Assembly (NCBI RefSeq): GCF_009765865.1
Contig: NZ_LMUQ01000039.1
Span: 287,543-351,542, forward strand
Origin: Acidisoma sp. L85
Lineage (GTDB): Bacteria > Pseudomonadota > Alphaproteobacteria > Acetobacterales > Acetobacteraceae
Length of the DNA: 64,000 nucleotides
Reading direction: 5' to 3'
The notes under the pieces are model-generated. The model was not told where the DNA came from. It was given only the letters and a program-made list of their open reading frames with translations, and did no database searches. Positions 43,853 through 52,378 of this stretch are shown in pieces. Every line of letters starts with the position of its first letter. Position 1 is the stretch's first letter. The position numbers and the translations under genes are program-made.

Positions 43853-44950
43853 GGGCAAGCCGGCGGCAGGCCGCAGGCTATCGGTAATCCGCGCGAAGGC
43901 GGCCTTCTGCAAGGCGGCGGCGGGGCCTTCCTGCAACAGGCGGCCTAGTTCCTCGGCAAGGCGTTCGGGGCGGCAGGCCTGCTGGATCAGCTCCGGCACC
44001 ACTTCACGCCCGGCGAGAAGATTGACCATGGCGGCATGTTTGACCCGGACCACGCGCCTGACGAGCGCGGCGGTGATCGGGTTGACGCGATAGGCCACCA
44101 CCATGGGCACCCCAGCGACGGCAAGCTCCAGGGTCGATGTGCCGGATTTGGTGAGGGCGGCGCGGGCAGCGGCGAAAGCGTCGTGCTTCTCGGTGAGGGT
44201 GGTGACGAGGATGGGTTTTTGCGGCCAAGCGGCGGCCGCAGCGGTCACGGCCGCCGCCACCGGCGCGGCCACAGGCACCACGGGCAGCAGTTTGGGAAAG
44301 CGCGGTGCCAATTGCCGCAGGGTCTCGCCGAAGATCGGCAGGAGCCGGGAAACCTCCGTGGAGCGGCTGCCCGGCATCAGGATGACGGGCATGCTGTCAG
44401 GTGCCAGGCCGTGCGCGGCGCGGAAGCGGGCGGCGTCGCCGGTGCCGGCGCCGGATTCCAGGACGGGATGACCGACGAATTCGGCGGTGAGGCCGTGGCT
44501 GGCGAAGAACTCGACCTCGAAGGGCAGCAGGCAAAGCAGGCGGTCCCAAAGCCCGGGGTATTTCCGCACCCGTTTCTCGCGCCAGGCCCACACCTGGGGT
44601 GCCACGTAGTGAATGCGCGGGATGCCGAGCGGGATGACGCGGCGGAGCAGCCTCAGTGAAAAGCCGGGGCTGTCGATGGTGACGACCACATCGGGGCGCC
44701 GCGCCGCGATATCGGCCACGGTCTCGGCCATGCGGCGACGCAGGGCGGGGATACGCGGCAGGATCTCGGCGAGACCCATCAGCGCCAGCTCCTCCATGGG
44801 GAAGAGGCTGACGAAGCCGTGCTGCGCCATGAGAGGGCCGCCGATACCGGCGAAAGACAGCTCCGGCCGTTGCTCGCGGAGCGCCTGGATGAGCCGGGCG
44901 CCGAGAACGTCGCCGCTCGCCTCACCGGCCACGAGGTAGATGAGGGTCAC
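43796..44950 (-). CDS. lpxB: lipid-A-disaccharide synthase
   Basis: LpxB joins lipid X and UDP-diacylglucosamine to form the lipid A disaccharide. The 384-residue GT19 enzyme starts LIYLVAGEASGDVLGARL, then VVTIDSPGFSLRLLRRV, YVAPQVWAWREKRV, and MPGSRSTEVSRLLPIF. GTG at 44950 overlaps the upstream GNAT stop as GTGA, so I prefer it to ATG at 44980. With lptF/G/D it shows that the organism builds a conventional LPS. Confidence 0.93.
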   Translation of the reverse strand: MTLIYLVAGEASGDVLGARLIQALREQRPELSFAGIGGPLMAQHGFVSLFPMEELALMGLAEILPRIPALRRRMAETVADIAARRPDVVVTIDSPGFSLRLLRRVIPLGIPRIHYVAPQVWAWREKRVRKYPGLWDRLLCLLPFEVEFFASHGLTAEFVGHPVLESGAGTGDAARFRAAHGLAPDSMPVILMPGSRSTEVSRLLPIFGETLRQLAPRFPKLLPVVPVAAPVAAAVTAAAAAWPQKPILVTTLTEKHDAFAAARAALTKSGTSTLELAVAGVPMVVAYRVNPITAALVRRVVRVKHAAMVNLLAGREVVPELIQQACRPERLAEELGRLLQEGPAAALQKAAFARITDSLRPAAGLPSEAAAAAVLALLDEKPGV

Positions 44951-45582
44951 GATAGGGCTGCCCCGGTGAGGCTTTTCCACCAGAAGTTCAGGCGGTGCGG
45001 GGTCTCGGCTGTGGCGCCGACTTCGCGCCAGGACATGGTGCAGCCCATGCCAGTGGCCTGGGCGAAGCCCCGATTGCGCCAGAAAGCGTCGAGCGGGACG
45101 TAGCCGACAGGGCGCGCCGGGTGATTGACAGAGCGCTCGACGGCGCAGAAGGCGGCGATGTCGCAGGTGGAGACGCGGCGCGCATGCGCCTCCCGCTCGG
45201 CGAAGAAGCGGCGGCCGAGGCCATGGCCTCGCCAGGGATGCAGCAGGATCGATTCGCCGAAGTAGAAGACGCGCGCTGGGTCGATGCGCTGGGCGACGAA
45301 GGGCGCCTGGATGTTCGCGGTTTCGTCGGTGAGCGGCAGGCAGGTGGAAGCGCCGACGACCTCGTCGCCCGCAATCGCCAAAACGACACCGGCGCGCGGG
45401 CTGTCGACGTAGCTGCGCAAGTACCGCTCCTCATAGGCGGGGTCGCCGTCATAGAGGTAGGGCCAGTCCCGGAACACCGTGATTCGCAGCTGCGCGAGCG
45501 CCGGGACATAGGGCAGCAAGCCATCGCCGCTGACGGTAAGAATCTCGGGCGAAGGCCCGATGCGCGCGCCGCTCATACGCAT
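44947..45582 (-). CDS. GNAT family N-acetyltransferase
   Basis: The 211-residue protein has an N-terminal ALAQLRITVFRDWPYLYDGD typical of one GNAT subgroup, the acetyl-CoA loop LHPWRGHGLGRRFFAER (motif A, Q/RxxGxG/A in the form RGHGLG) and a late YVPLDAFWRNRGF. The substrate is unknown. It overlaps lpxB by four bases and may share its expression. Confidence 0.82.
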   Translation of the reverse strand: MRMSGARIGPSPEILTVSGDGLLPYVPALAQLRITVFRDWPYLYDGDPAYEERYLRSYVDSPRAGVVLAIAGDEVVGASTCLPLTDETANIQAPFVAQRIDPARVFYFGESILLHPWRGHGLGRRFFAEREAHARRVSTCDIAAFCAVERSVNHPARPVGYVPLDAFWRNRGFAQATGMGCTMSWREVGATAETPHRLNFWWKSLTGAALS

Positions 45583-45715
45583 GGGGCGTGATGGCGAGCG
45601 GTTATGGAATGAGTGGGGAGCATCCGGCTTAGGCTACATGAAAAGCGTGAGCCGGAAAGCCATCGGCTGTCACGCTTTGGCGAACCCGGTGCGCATCGGA
45701 AACAAGGCGTCGCTT

Positions 45716-46738
45716 TCAGTCGGGGTCGGGCGGGGAGGGCAGCCACTGCACCTGATCGATGCGGTCGGCGCCGGCGGCGATCATCGCCAGACGGTCGAAG
45801 CCCAGAGCAATGCCGGCGGCTGGCGGCATGCCATGGGCGAGCGCTGCGAGAAAATCCTCGTCCAGCGGCCAGTCGGGGCCGCCATAAAGGGCGTGACGGC
45901 GGGCGCGGTCCGCCATGAAACGACCGCGCTGCTCCTCCGCATCGGTAAGTTCCACGAAGGCGTTGGCGAGTTCCATGCCGCAGAGGAAAAGCTCGAAGCG
46001 TTCGGCGACGCGGTGATCGGCGGGGTCGCGGCGCGCAAGGGCTGCCTGGGCGGCCGGCCAGTGGGTGAGGAAGGTCGGATGCCGCTGACCGAGCTTCGGC
46101 TCGATGCGGCCGAGGATGAGGCGGAAGAACAGATCTTCCCAATCCTCGCCTTCCCGCAGCCGCTCGCCAGCGGCGGCGGCGAGCGCCGGGGCGTCGCCGG
46201 CGGTTGCCAGCAGGTCGGCGCCCACATCCCGCGCGAAGGCTTCGGCCAGGGTCAGGCGCTCGACGGCGGCCAGGGAGGTGGTGATCCCTTGGCTCGTCAC
46301 CAGGGGCGACAGGACGGCGCGGAGGAAGGCGGTGGTCTCTTCGATGAGGTCGTCCAGGGTGGCGACGGGGCGATACCATTCGAGCATGGTGAATTCGGCG
46401 GCGTGGCGCGCGCTACCCTCGCCGTTCCGCCAGACGCGCGCGAGCTGGAAGATGGGGCCCGCCCCCGCCACCAGCAGGCGCTTCATCGCGAATTCGGGGC
46501 TGGTGTGGAGACGCAGGGGATGGCGCATGCCGTCCGTGCCGATGCGCTCGGTGGCGAAGGTGGCGAGATGCACCTCCTCCCCCGGCGCAGCCACCGCATA
46601 GGGCGTCTCGACCTCGGTATAGCCGCGCGCGGTGAAGAAGGCGCGGGTGGCGGCGGTCAGGAGATTGCGCCGGCGGAGGAAGGGTAGCCGTGCCTCCAGA
46701 CTTTCGGGACGCCAGGGCGGCAGGGGATAGGAGGACAT
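45716..46738 (-). CDS. epmA: EF-P lysine aminoacylase-like protein (EpmA/GenX)
   Basis: EpmA is a class II lysyl-tRNA synthetase paralogue, without the tRNA-anticodon domain, that adds beta-lysine to elongation factor P. The 340-residue protein has motif 2 FQLARVWRNGEGSARHAAEF, EFTMLEWYR, and motif 3 GIALGFDRLAMI. I chose ATG at 46738 (MSSYPLPPWRPESLEARLPF), giving the family length. efp and epmB are not in the window, so the target gene must be elsewhere. Confidence 0.92.
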   Translation of the reverse strand: MSSYPLPPWRPESLEARLPFLRRRNLLTAATRAFFTARGYTEVETPYAVAAPGEEVHLATFATERIGTDGMRHPLRLHTSPEFAMKRLLVAGAGPIFQLARVWRNGEGSARHAAEFTMLEWYRPVATLDDLIEETTAFLRAVLSPLVTSQGITTSLAAVERLTLAEAFARDVGADLLATAGDAPALAAAAGERLREGEDWEDLFFRLILGRIEPKLGQRHPTFLTHWPAAQAALARRDPADHRVAERFELFLCGMELANAFVELTDAEEQRGRFMADRARRHALYGGPDWPLDEDFLAALAHGMPPAAGIALGFDRLAMIAAGADRIDQVQWLPSPPDPD

Positions 46739-46812
46739 CGGACGAAGCCTAGAACGGGCGCGAGGGAATGAGAACTCGCGCTCGTTCTGAAGGGCGCTCG
46801 ATGCCACCGCGT

Positions 46813-47412
46813 TCAGGCAGGAGTGACGGGTATGGCTTGGAGGGGCACCACTTCAGGGGTCGGTGCAGCCTGTGGCGATGGTTGTTGCGTGAAATACTGG
46901 TAGAGCCAGCGGCCACCCAGGAATACCGGCACGGCGAACAGCGCGATGCCGCCGAGGACAGCTGCTTGCACGGGAATGCATGAACCCGGGCATTCCTGCG
47001 AGCCACCCGAAGGGAGATTCGGCAAGCCTAGCGGCGATACATCGGTCCAATTATGGAGTGCACTGGTCTGAGTGGTGAGATAACCGAGCGTGGCCGCGCC
47101 GCTGTAAGGATTGAAAAAGTCGATAGCTCCCCTGGTAGCGTTCATAGCCGCCCCCGCAAAGTCGTACGCACTCCTCGTTACTGAGTCCACCATGTAGTCA
47201 GATTTGGAGAAGATAACGCCGGGAACGCCATCATCCCGGGATCGCATAAAACAAATCTTGTTCTTGCAATTCCAAATATTCTTGTGCGGAAGCTGATTTC
47301 TGGGGCGCGCCCCGTCCTTGCGATCGCCTACAAGGCGCTCGAAGCGGCCCGGGTCTCCCTGGGTCATAGAGGGAGCGCGCGTGGGAGGCGAATGGACGGG
47401 TACTAAGGCCAT
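46813..47412 (-). CDS. hypothetical protein with C-terminal membrane helix
   Basis: I do not recognise this protein. From ATG 47412 it has 199 residues: a polar N-terminus, a Cys-containing stretch NIWNCKNKICFMRSRDDGVP, a Gly/Ala-rich central part, two further Cys (QECPGSCIPV), and one transmembrane helix (AAVLGGIALFAVPVFLGGRW) followed by a Pro/Gln tail. GGGAG lies eight bases before this ATG. The frame is open to an ATG at 47673, so a 286-residue form is possible. It lies downstream of the patatin gene on the same strand. Base composition is lower in GC than the core genome, hinting at acquisition. Confidence 0.55.
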   Translation of the reverse strand: MALVPVHSPPTRAPSMTQGDPGRFERLVGDRKDGARPRNQLPHKNIWNCKNKICFMRSRDDGVPGVIFSKSDYMVDSVTRSAYDFAGAAMNATRGAIDFFNPYSGAATLGYLTTQTSALHNWTDVSPLGLPNLPSGGSQECPGSCIPVQAAVLGGIALFAVPVFLGGRWLYQYFTQQPSPQAAPTPEVVPLQAIPVTPA

Positions 47413-47711
47413 GATGAACACTCCCAAAATTTCAGAGGGAGCAAACTGCTTGGTTATTGTTTTCGAAATGTTTAACGGACGCCGCCACATCGCTTGCAAC
47501 AACATGAAGTCTAGTGGCAGCGCGTAGCCCAAGGCGTAGCGATCATCCCGCTCCCTTGCCCCGAGAGAGAAGATTGCGCGATCCGGACCCGAGCAGGCTT
47601 GATCCAGCCACTCACACTTGTGCGTTTCAATAGTCTCTAAGACACCGGGCCGATCACCGTCATGCTCAGCCATAAGACCGACCAGACCTATATGACGTAT
47701 CGGCTCACTCT
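47413..47711. other. spacer between patatin-like gene and downstream orphan
   Basis: If the downstream orphan starts at 47412, about 300 bases separate it from the patatin-like gene. The orphan's frame remains open through most of this stretch (to 47673), so it may be coding instead. No terminator or promoter is evident. Confidence 0.35.
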
Positions 47712-50447
47712 CTAGCCGCCCATCCCAGTCTGGCGCTCCATATAGCGGTTCGCGCGCAAACGAAGTTCCTGCAAGCTGCTGACCTTGTGGATCGGTTTCG
47801 TCAGGTCAATAGCGCCGCCATTGCAGATCGTTTCGAGCACATGCGCGCCAAGCGCCCGATAGGCCTCGAACTGCGATTCGGAATACCACTGGTCGAGCGT
47901 GCTCTCATGCGGAAAGTCCCGATGAGCCATCGCGTAGCTGCGGATATCGAGCCGCTCATCGCCATGATAGCCGGGCTTGATGTAGAGCAGCCAACCAAGT
48001 TTCGACGATCCGGGATAAGTGATCGTACCGATTGCGCAATAGGCTCCGGCCGCCGGAGGTTCTTGCCGCGGATGAATTTCGAATCTCTCGAACTCTATCC
48101 CCACGCCTTGATCGATGAAAATCTTGCGCACGGCATTGCCGAAATCCTCGAAGGCGCCTTCGGCATCCGCACCCGCATCACTTACGACGATGAAGCGGCA
48201 GCGCCGCCGCACCATCTCATAGAGACCGAGGTTCTCAAAATGCCCGCCATCGGATAGATAGATCCATTTGCGATCGTCGGTCGTGGCACCTGCCAGCTCC
48301 ATCAATGCCGGAACGAGGCCAGGCTGCGGCCCCTTCTTACGGTATTGCGCGCGCGCGGGATTGCCGAGCCACCAGCCAAGGCGGACGTTGAAAAGCATCA
48401 GAAGGAAACTCACGATAGCCGAGGAGTGATAGCCCATATTCGGACTGACGGCGGCACCCGACACTGCCATTGCAGTGCCGAGCGAAAGTCCGTGGCGGCC
48501 GCCATAATGCTCCGTCCGCCGATAGCCGACGATGGGGTTGCCGCAAGCCATATCGGTGACCGTGAAGACCTCGGCCTTACGCTCCTGCCAGGCAAGCTTT
48601 TTCGTGGAGACCACATTGAGAGTCATGTTGATGACGTGCAAGAGGCGTGCGCTGTCCTTAGGCTCAGGCCGGACCTCGAACATGCGCGGATTGTCGTCGC
48701 TGTCGAAGCTGGTGAAAGGATCCGGGCTTCGTGGTTTGCCCGCTCCGGCCCGCGCGGAACCGAGAAAGGCGCGCACCAGCCGGTTGCGATAGATGCCGTG
48801 CAGCGTGAAGCGGTTGATATTGACGAGACAGGACGCGCCGAAAGCGACCGCGATGAGAATAGTTGCGGTTCCCAGTTCGACCAGGCCCGCGCCATTCAGC
48901 GGCAGAAGCTTCATCCAGGGCGCGTTTTTCACCTTGAAGACGTCGGTCAGCACATCACGGAGCTTCGCATCGATCGCCGACAGGACCGCCACAAGGCAGA
49001 TCGCGAAGACGACGCTCGCGACGGTGACCAGGTTGTTGAGGGAGAGCAGCCCCGATTTCGCCTGTCCGGGCAATGCGGCTGTTTTACCGCTGGAGCCGAT
49101 GATTAGCGTGATGAAGCCGAAGGCGCCGGTGATAGTGACCGTGCCGAATAAGGTCCAAGCGGAGTACAGGCTCCACTTCAACAACCAGGGTCCGTGAAGA
49201 TCAATGCCGGCAATGATGCTCCAGCTGATGGCCGTGGCCATACAAAGGCCGCTTGCCCGGGCGAGCCACTCCCGGTCCATGTCACTGCGCGGCAGAAAGC
49301 TCGACACAGCGACATAGACGATATCACCGACGAGGATGGACATCAGCGTCCACAACACGCCGAAGACGACCAGGCCTTTGCTGTCCACCAGCGTGGCGAA
49401 ATCGACCCCGACCAGGAGAATGGCGCCGACGACGGCGCCCGTCAGCGCGGCGGCCAGAAGTTCGAGTGCGGCGCATCCAGCCGTCGTTTTCTGGTGGAAG
49501 AAGACAATCAGGCGCGCGGCCATCCAAGCGACGACATAGAGCGCGGCGCCTCCGAGGATCCATCGCCAGTCGATGACGCCTGAGCCCGGGCCCGCGTTGA
49601 CGCCGACGGCGGCGGCCAAGGTGAAGCAAGCACTCGCGATCGTGGCAGGTATCAAAGCGAGACGGATGAAGCGGCCGGTCGTCAACCATTTGTTAGTCAT
49701 GCGGAGCCTACCCACGAAAGCGACGATCGACGCGAAGAGGGCGAAAGCGGCGCCGATCCAGGCAAAGAGTACACCAAGCGGCGGCGGTTGCAGGCAATGG
49801 GGCGCGGGACAGTATTTGGCACGGAGCGAGACGAGCAGTGCGTCAGAGAATAGCGGGATGAACAACAAGCCCAGGAAAAGCGGCCCGAAGACCAGCCAGT
49901 TGAGAACGAGGTTCCGCACAGTAAGCGCCACGACGGCCCAAGTGTCGGGCGAAAGCAGCCCCAGCCTTGGGGTCAGGTAATTGCTGTCGGCCCTGATTCC
50001 GGCGATCTCGGCGGCTTCCTGGCCGGTCCGGCGCAGTTGATCGAGGCCGGCGAAGACCTTGGCATCGCTTTTCGCGTGATGCCGCCAGGCGGTCAGCCAG
50101 CCACCTATATAGCCGCCGCCTGACACGGTCGAAAGATAATGGAAATGTTCCAAGGCGCCGCAGCGTGCCAGCGCCTGCAACGCGCCGAGGGCGAAGGCCG
50201 CACTGCGAATTCCGCCGCCCGATAGGCAAAGTGCGGAGAGAGGTTCAGGCAGATTGTCAATCGTCGATTGTGTGGTTCGTTCGAACTCGTCCCATCTCGC
50301 TTGTTTAGTGGTTCGATCCTCACCTAGTCCAATTGTAGGAGGCGGCGTCGGTGTCTCGATCCCTGGGAAGAGTCGCTTAAGTTCGTCACAGATAACTTCT
50401 CCGACACCACGTCCGGCGTTGCTCGGATCTTCGGAGGTGTTAGGCAT
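47712..50447 (-). CDS. membrane-embedded patatin-like phospholipase
   Basis: The 911-residue protein opens with a patatin domain: oxyanion hole CLSGGGIRSAAFALGALQAL at about residues 74-93, nucleophile Ser109 in STVSGGGYIGGWL. The catalytic Asp is far away in LSDGGHFENLGLYEMV near residue 750. Between them lie some eight or nine hydrophobic helices (from residue about 175 to 545), so the catalytic halves are split by a membrane domain. Patatins release fatty acids from phospholipids or other acyl esters. AGAGGG lies seven bases before the ATG at 50447. It is divergent from the DyP operon. Confidence 0.82.
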   Translation of the reverse strand: MPNTSEDPSNAGRGVGEVICDELKRLFPGIETPTPPPTIGLGEDRTTKQARWDEFERTTQSTIDNLPEPLSALCLSGGGIRSAAFALGALQALARCGALEHFHYLSTVSGGGYIGGWLTAWRHHAKSDAKVFAGLDQLRRTGQEAAEIAGIRADSNYLTPRLGLLSPDTWAVVALTVRNLVLNWLVFGPLFLGLLFIPLFSDALLVSLRAKYCPAPHCLQPPPLGVLFAWIGAAFALFASIVAFVGRLRMTNKWLTTGRFIRLALIPATIASACFTLAAAVGVNAGPGSGVIDWRWILGGAALYVVAWMAARLIVFFHQKTTAGCAALELLAAALTGAVVGAILLVGVDFATLVDSKGLVVFGVLWTLMSILVGDIVYVAVSSFLPRSDMDREWLARASGLCMATAISWSIIAGIDLHGPWLLKWSLYSAWTLFGTVTITGAFGFITLIIGSSGKTAALPGQAKSGLLSLNNLVTVASVVFAICLVAVLSAIDAKLRDVLTDVFKVKNAPWMKLLPLNGAGLVELGTATILIAVAFGASCLVNINRFTLHGIYRNRLVRAFLGSARAGAGKPRSPDPFTSFDSDDNPRMFEVRPEPKDSARLLHVINMTLNVVSTKKLAWQERKAEVFTVTDMACGNPIVGYRRTEHYGGRHGLSLGTAMAVSGAAVSPNMGYHSSAIVSFLLMLFNVRLGWWLGNPARAQYRKKGPQPGLVPALMELAGATTDDRKWIYLSDGGHFENLGLYEMVRRRCRFIVVSDAGADAEGAFEDFGNAVRKIFIDQGVGIEFERFEIHPRQEPPAAGAYCAIGTITYPGSSKLGWLLYIKPGYHGDERLDIRSYAMAHRDFPHESTLDQWYSESQFEAYRALGAHVLETICNGGAIDLTKPIHKVSSLQELRLRANRYMERQTGMGG

Positions 50448-50647
50448 CGGAAGGCCCTCTCATGCGAGTTAGGCGATGGTCGGCGGCCAACGCCCCGATG
50501 CTCCGTCGCTCGTGCGGCGTCGGCGTGAATTGAGAAGGCGCAATGCGAGACTAGCGGATCCGATCTATAAAGACTATCATTGCGTGCAACAAATTTGGCC
50601 GCACTCGCGTGGACCATGTGATGGCTCCCTGTAAGAGAGGCGAGACG

Positions 50648-51079
50648 ATGGCGTATGACGTCGATCAACTGCTCCGCATGTCGCAAGCGGAACTCGATGC
50701 GCTGTTCAGCTCGCTAGAGGCTGGACCGATTCCGGATGGCGAGGGCGACGGCACCGCGATCATCGCGCCGGGCACGGTGTTCACCCGCGAAATCGCGGCG
50801 TTCGTCAATCATTTCGCGTGGCAGGGCAAAGTCTTTGACGCTAAGGCTGGGCTTCTGAAGAATCGCATCCTGCCGTTCGGCCTGAACGCGATTGTCGCAC
50901 GTGTTTACAAGCAGGCGAGTTGGCTGGATGGGAAGGAATGCATCGTCCTCGATTATTCGGAGACATCGATGGTGGCGCATTGGGTCCGTGATGAGATCAG
51001 GCTGATCTCGCCTGGGTCCTATCTGGGCATCGTCTATTGGGACAAGACGCGGCTGATCGACTTCGCTTTGCGTTTCTGA
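50648..51079 (+). CDS. hypothetical protein, 143 aa (DyP operon)
   Basis: The protein is not one I can name. It lacks a signal peptide. Residues 60-143 form a conserved-looking beta-rich module: GKVFDAKAGLLKNRILPFG, VYKQASWLDGKECIVLDY and SPGSYLGIVYWDKTRLIDF. The pattern 'GK.f......l.N......A.vy...SWlDGke.ivlDYs' recalls small proteins that accompany lipid or peroxidase genes; the fold may be lipocalin-like. ATG at 50648 follows GAGAGG; an in-frame ATG at 50609 is less likely. The next gene begins 18 bases downstream. Confidence 0.62.
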   Translation: MAYDVDQLLRMSQAELDALFSSLEAGPIPDGEGDGTAIIAPGTVFTREIAAFVNHFAWQGKVFDAKAGLLKNRILPFGLNAIVARVYKQASWLDGKECIVLDYSETSMVAHWVRDEIRLISPGSYLGIVYWDKTRLIDFALRF

Positions 51080-51097
51080 CCTAAAGTCGGCAGGCAG

Positions 51098-52378
51098 ATG
51101 ACCCCGCAAGGGAATTTCATGGTCGCGGCCTCGGTCCTCCCCGTTGAGGTTCCGGGCTTGCGGGTTTTGCTGGAGACCATGAACCTGCGGCCGGGTTTCG
51201 CCGATCCGGACAATACGCTGGTGACCTTTGGCGCTTTCGACCGGCTGCACTTCGCGCGGTTTGTTATCCTGGAGGACCAGACGCTCGGCGATCTCACCGC
51301 TTATGGCGTGGCGTTTCCCGATGCGCCGATCTGGCTGGTGTTTCTGGGCGACTGCGACGGTGATGGGCGAGAGATGGTCGAGGCTTTCGCGAGAGATGCC
51401 GCTCCGGGATTGCGGCGGATCTTCGCGCATTGCACGGATTTCGCGCCGACGACCGATTTGCGGCAGTGGATGCATTCGCATTCGGTTTCTCCGGCGACGC
51501 AGTATGTGAATTGGGTCGGGCGCACGGTTCTTGATGTGTGTCAGGAGGCGGCGTTGCATGCAGCGCTGAGGGCGGCACTGCCTGTCGAGGCGGGACCGCA
51601 ACCGGCGATCGCGCTGCGCAACACGCTGATCGCGGAGGTCGCGCGGCATGGGCCGCTGCCTTCGCCTCGCCCTCCGACGCCTTTGGCCTGGCGATTGGCT
51701 CAGCTTGGCCGGGCGGGTTTGGGCGTGCTGGCATTTCTGATCGCCATTCCCGTTGGGTTGCTCATCGCGATTCCGTTCCTGGCGATTTTGCGGCGGCGGG
51801 AGACCCGTGACGCTGTCATAGCGCCACGGCCGACGCCCGCGCATGTCGCGGAGCTTGCGCTGCGGGAAGACTATGACGTTACCAACCAGTTCAGCGCTTT
51901 TGGCAACGTCAAGCCTGGGCGGTTCCGGCTCTGGACTCTGGTTGTGCTGCTTTGGGTGGTCAATCTCACGACCCAGTTGATCTATACGCGCGGGCGGTTG
52001 GCTCGCGTGGGCACCATACATTTCGCGCGTTGGGTGTTTTTCGATGACCGAAGGCGGTTGCTGTTTCTGAGTAATTATGACGGCAGCCTGGACAGCTACA
52101 TGGATGATTTCATCAACAAGGTTGCCTATGGACTGAACCTCGTCTTCAGCAATGGGATTGGCTATCCGCGAACACGGTTCCTCATTCTGGGCGGAGCGGA
52201 GGATGAGCAGGGATTCAAGAATTACCTTCGTCGCCATCAATTGCCGACCGAGGTTTGGTACAAAGCCTATCCTGGCCTCACCACATCCGATCTCGACCGC
52301 AATACCCGCATTCGCGAGGGTTTCGAGCGCAGCGCCATGAGTGACGAGGAGGCTCGGGCATGGCTGGCGCTGATCTGA
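51098..52378 (+). CDS. hypothetical membrane-anchored protein, DyP-operon partner
   Basis: The 426-residue protein has two related soluble halves around a membrane region. HFARFVILED at residues 51-60 and HFARWVFFDD at 308-317 open each half, the second continuing RRLLFLSNYDGSLDSYMDDF. Two hydrophobic helices lie at about 207-231 and 277-293, with EDYDVTNQFSAFGNVKPGRF between them. The halves look like ferredoxin-type alpha/beta folds, as in DyP and Dabb domains, but no haem His motif is visible. I believe related actinobacterial and proteobacterial proteins exist without a function. It overlaps the DyP gene by 19 bases, implying translational coupling. Confidence 0.68.
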   Translation: MTPQGNFMVAASVLPVEVPGLRVLLETMNLRPGFADPDNTLVTFGAFDRLHFARFVILEDQTLGDLTAYGVAFPDAPIWLVFLGDCDGDGREMVEAFARDAAPGLRRIFAHCTDFAPTTDLRQWMHSHSVSPATQYVNWVGRTVLDVCQEAALHAALRAALPVEAGPQPAIALRNTLIAEVARHGPLPSPRPPTPLAWRLAQLGRAGLGVLAFLIAIPVGLLIAIPFLAILRRRETRDAVIAPRPTPAHVAELALREDYDVTNQFSAFGNVKPGRFRLWTLVVLLWVVNLTTQLIYTRGRLARVGTIHFARWVFFDDRRRLLFLSNYDGSLDSYMDDFINKVAYGLNLVFSNGIGYPRTRFLILGGAEDEQGFKNYLRRHQLPTEVWYKAYPGLTTSDLDRNTRIREGFERSAMSDEEARAWLALI

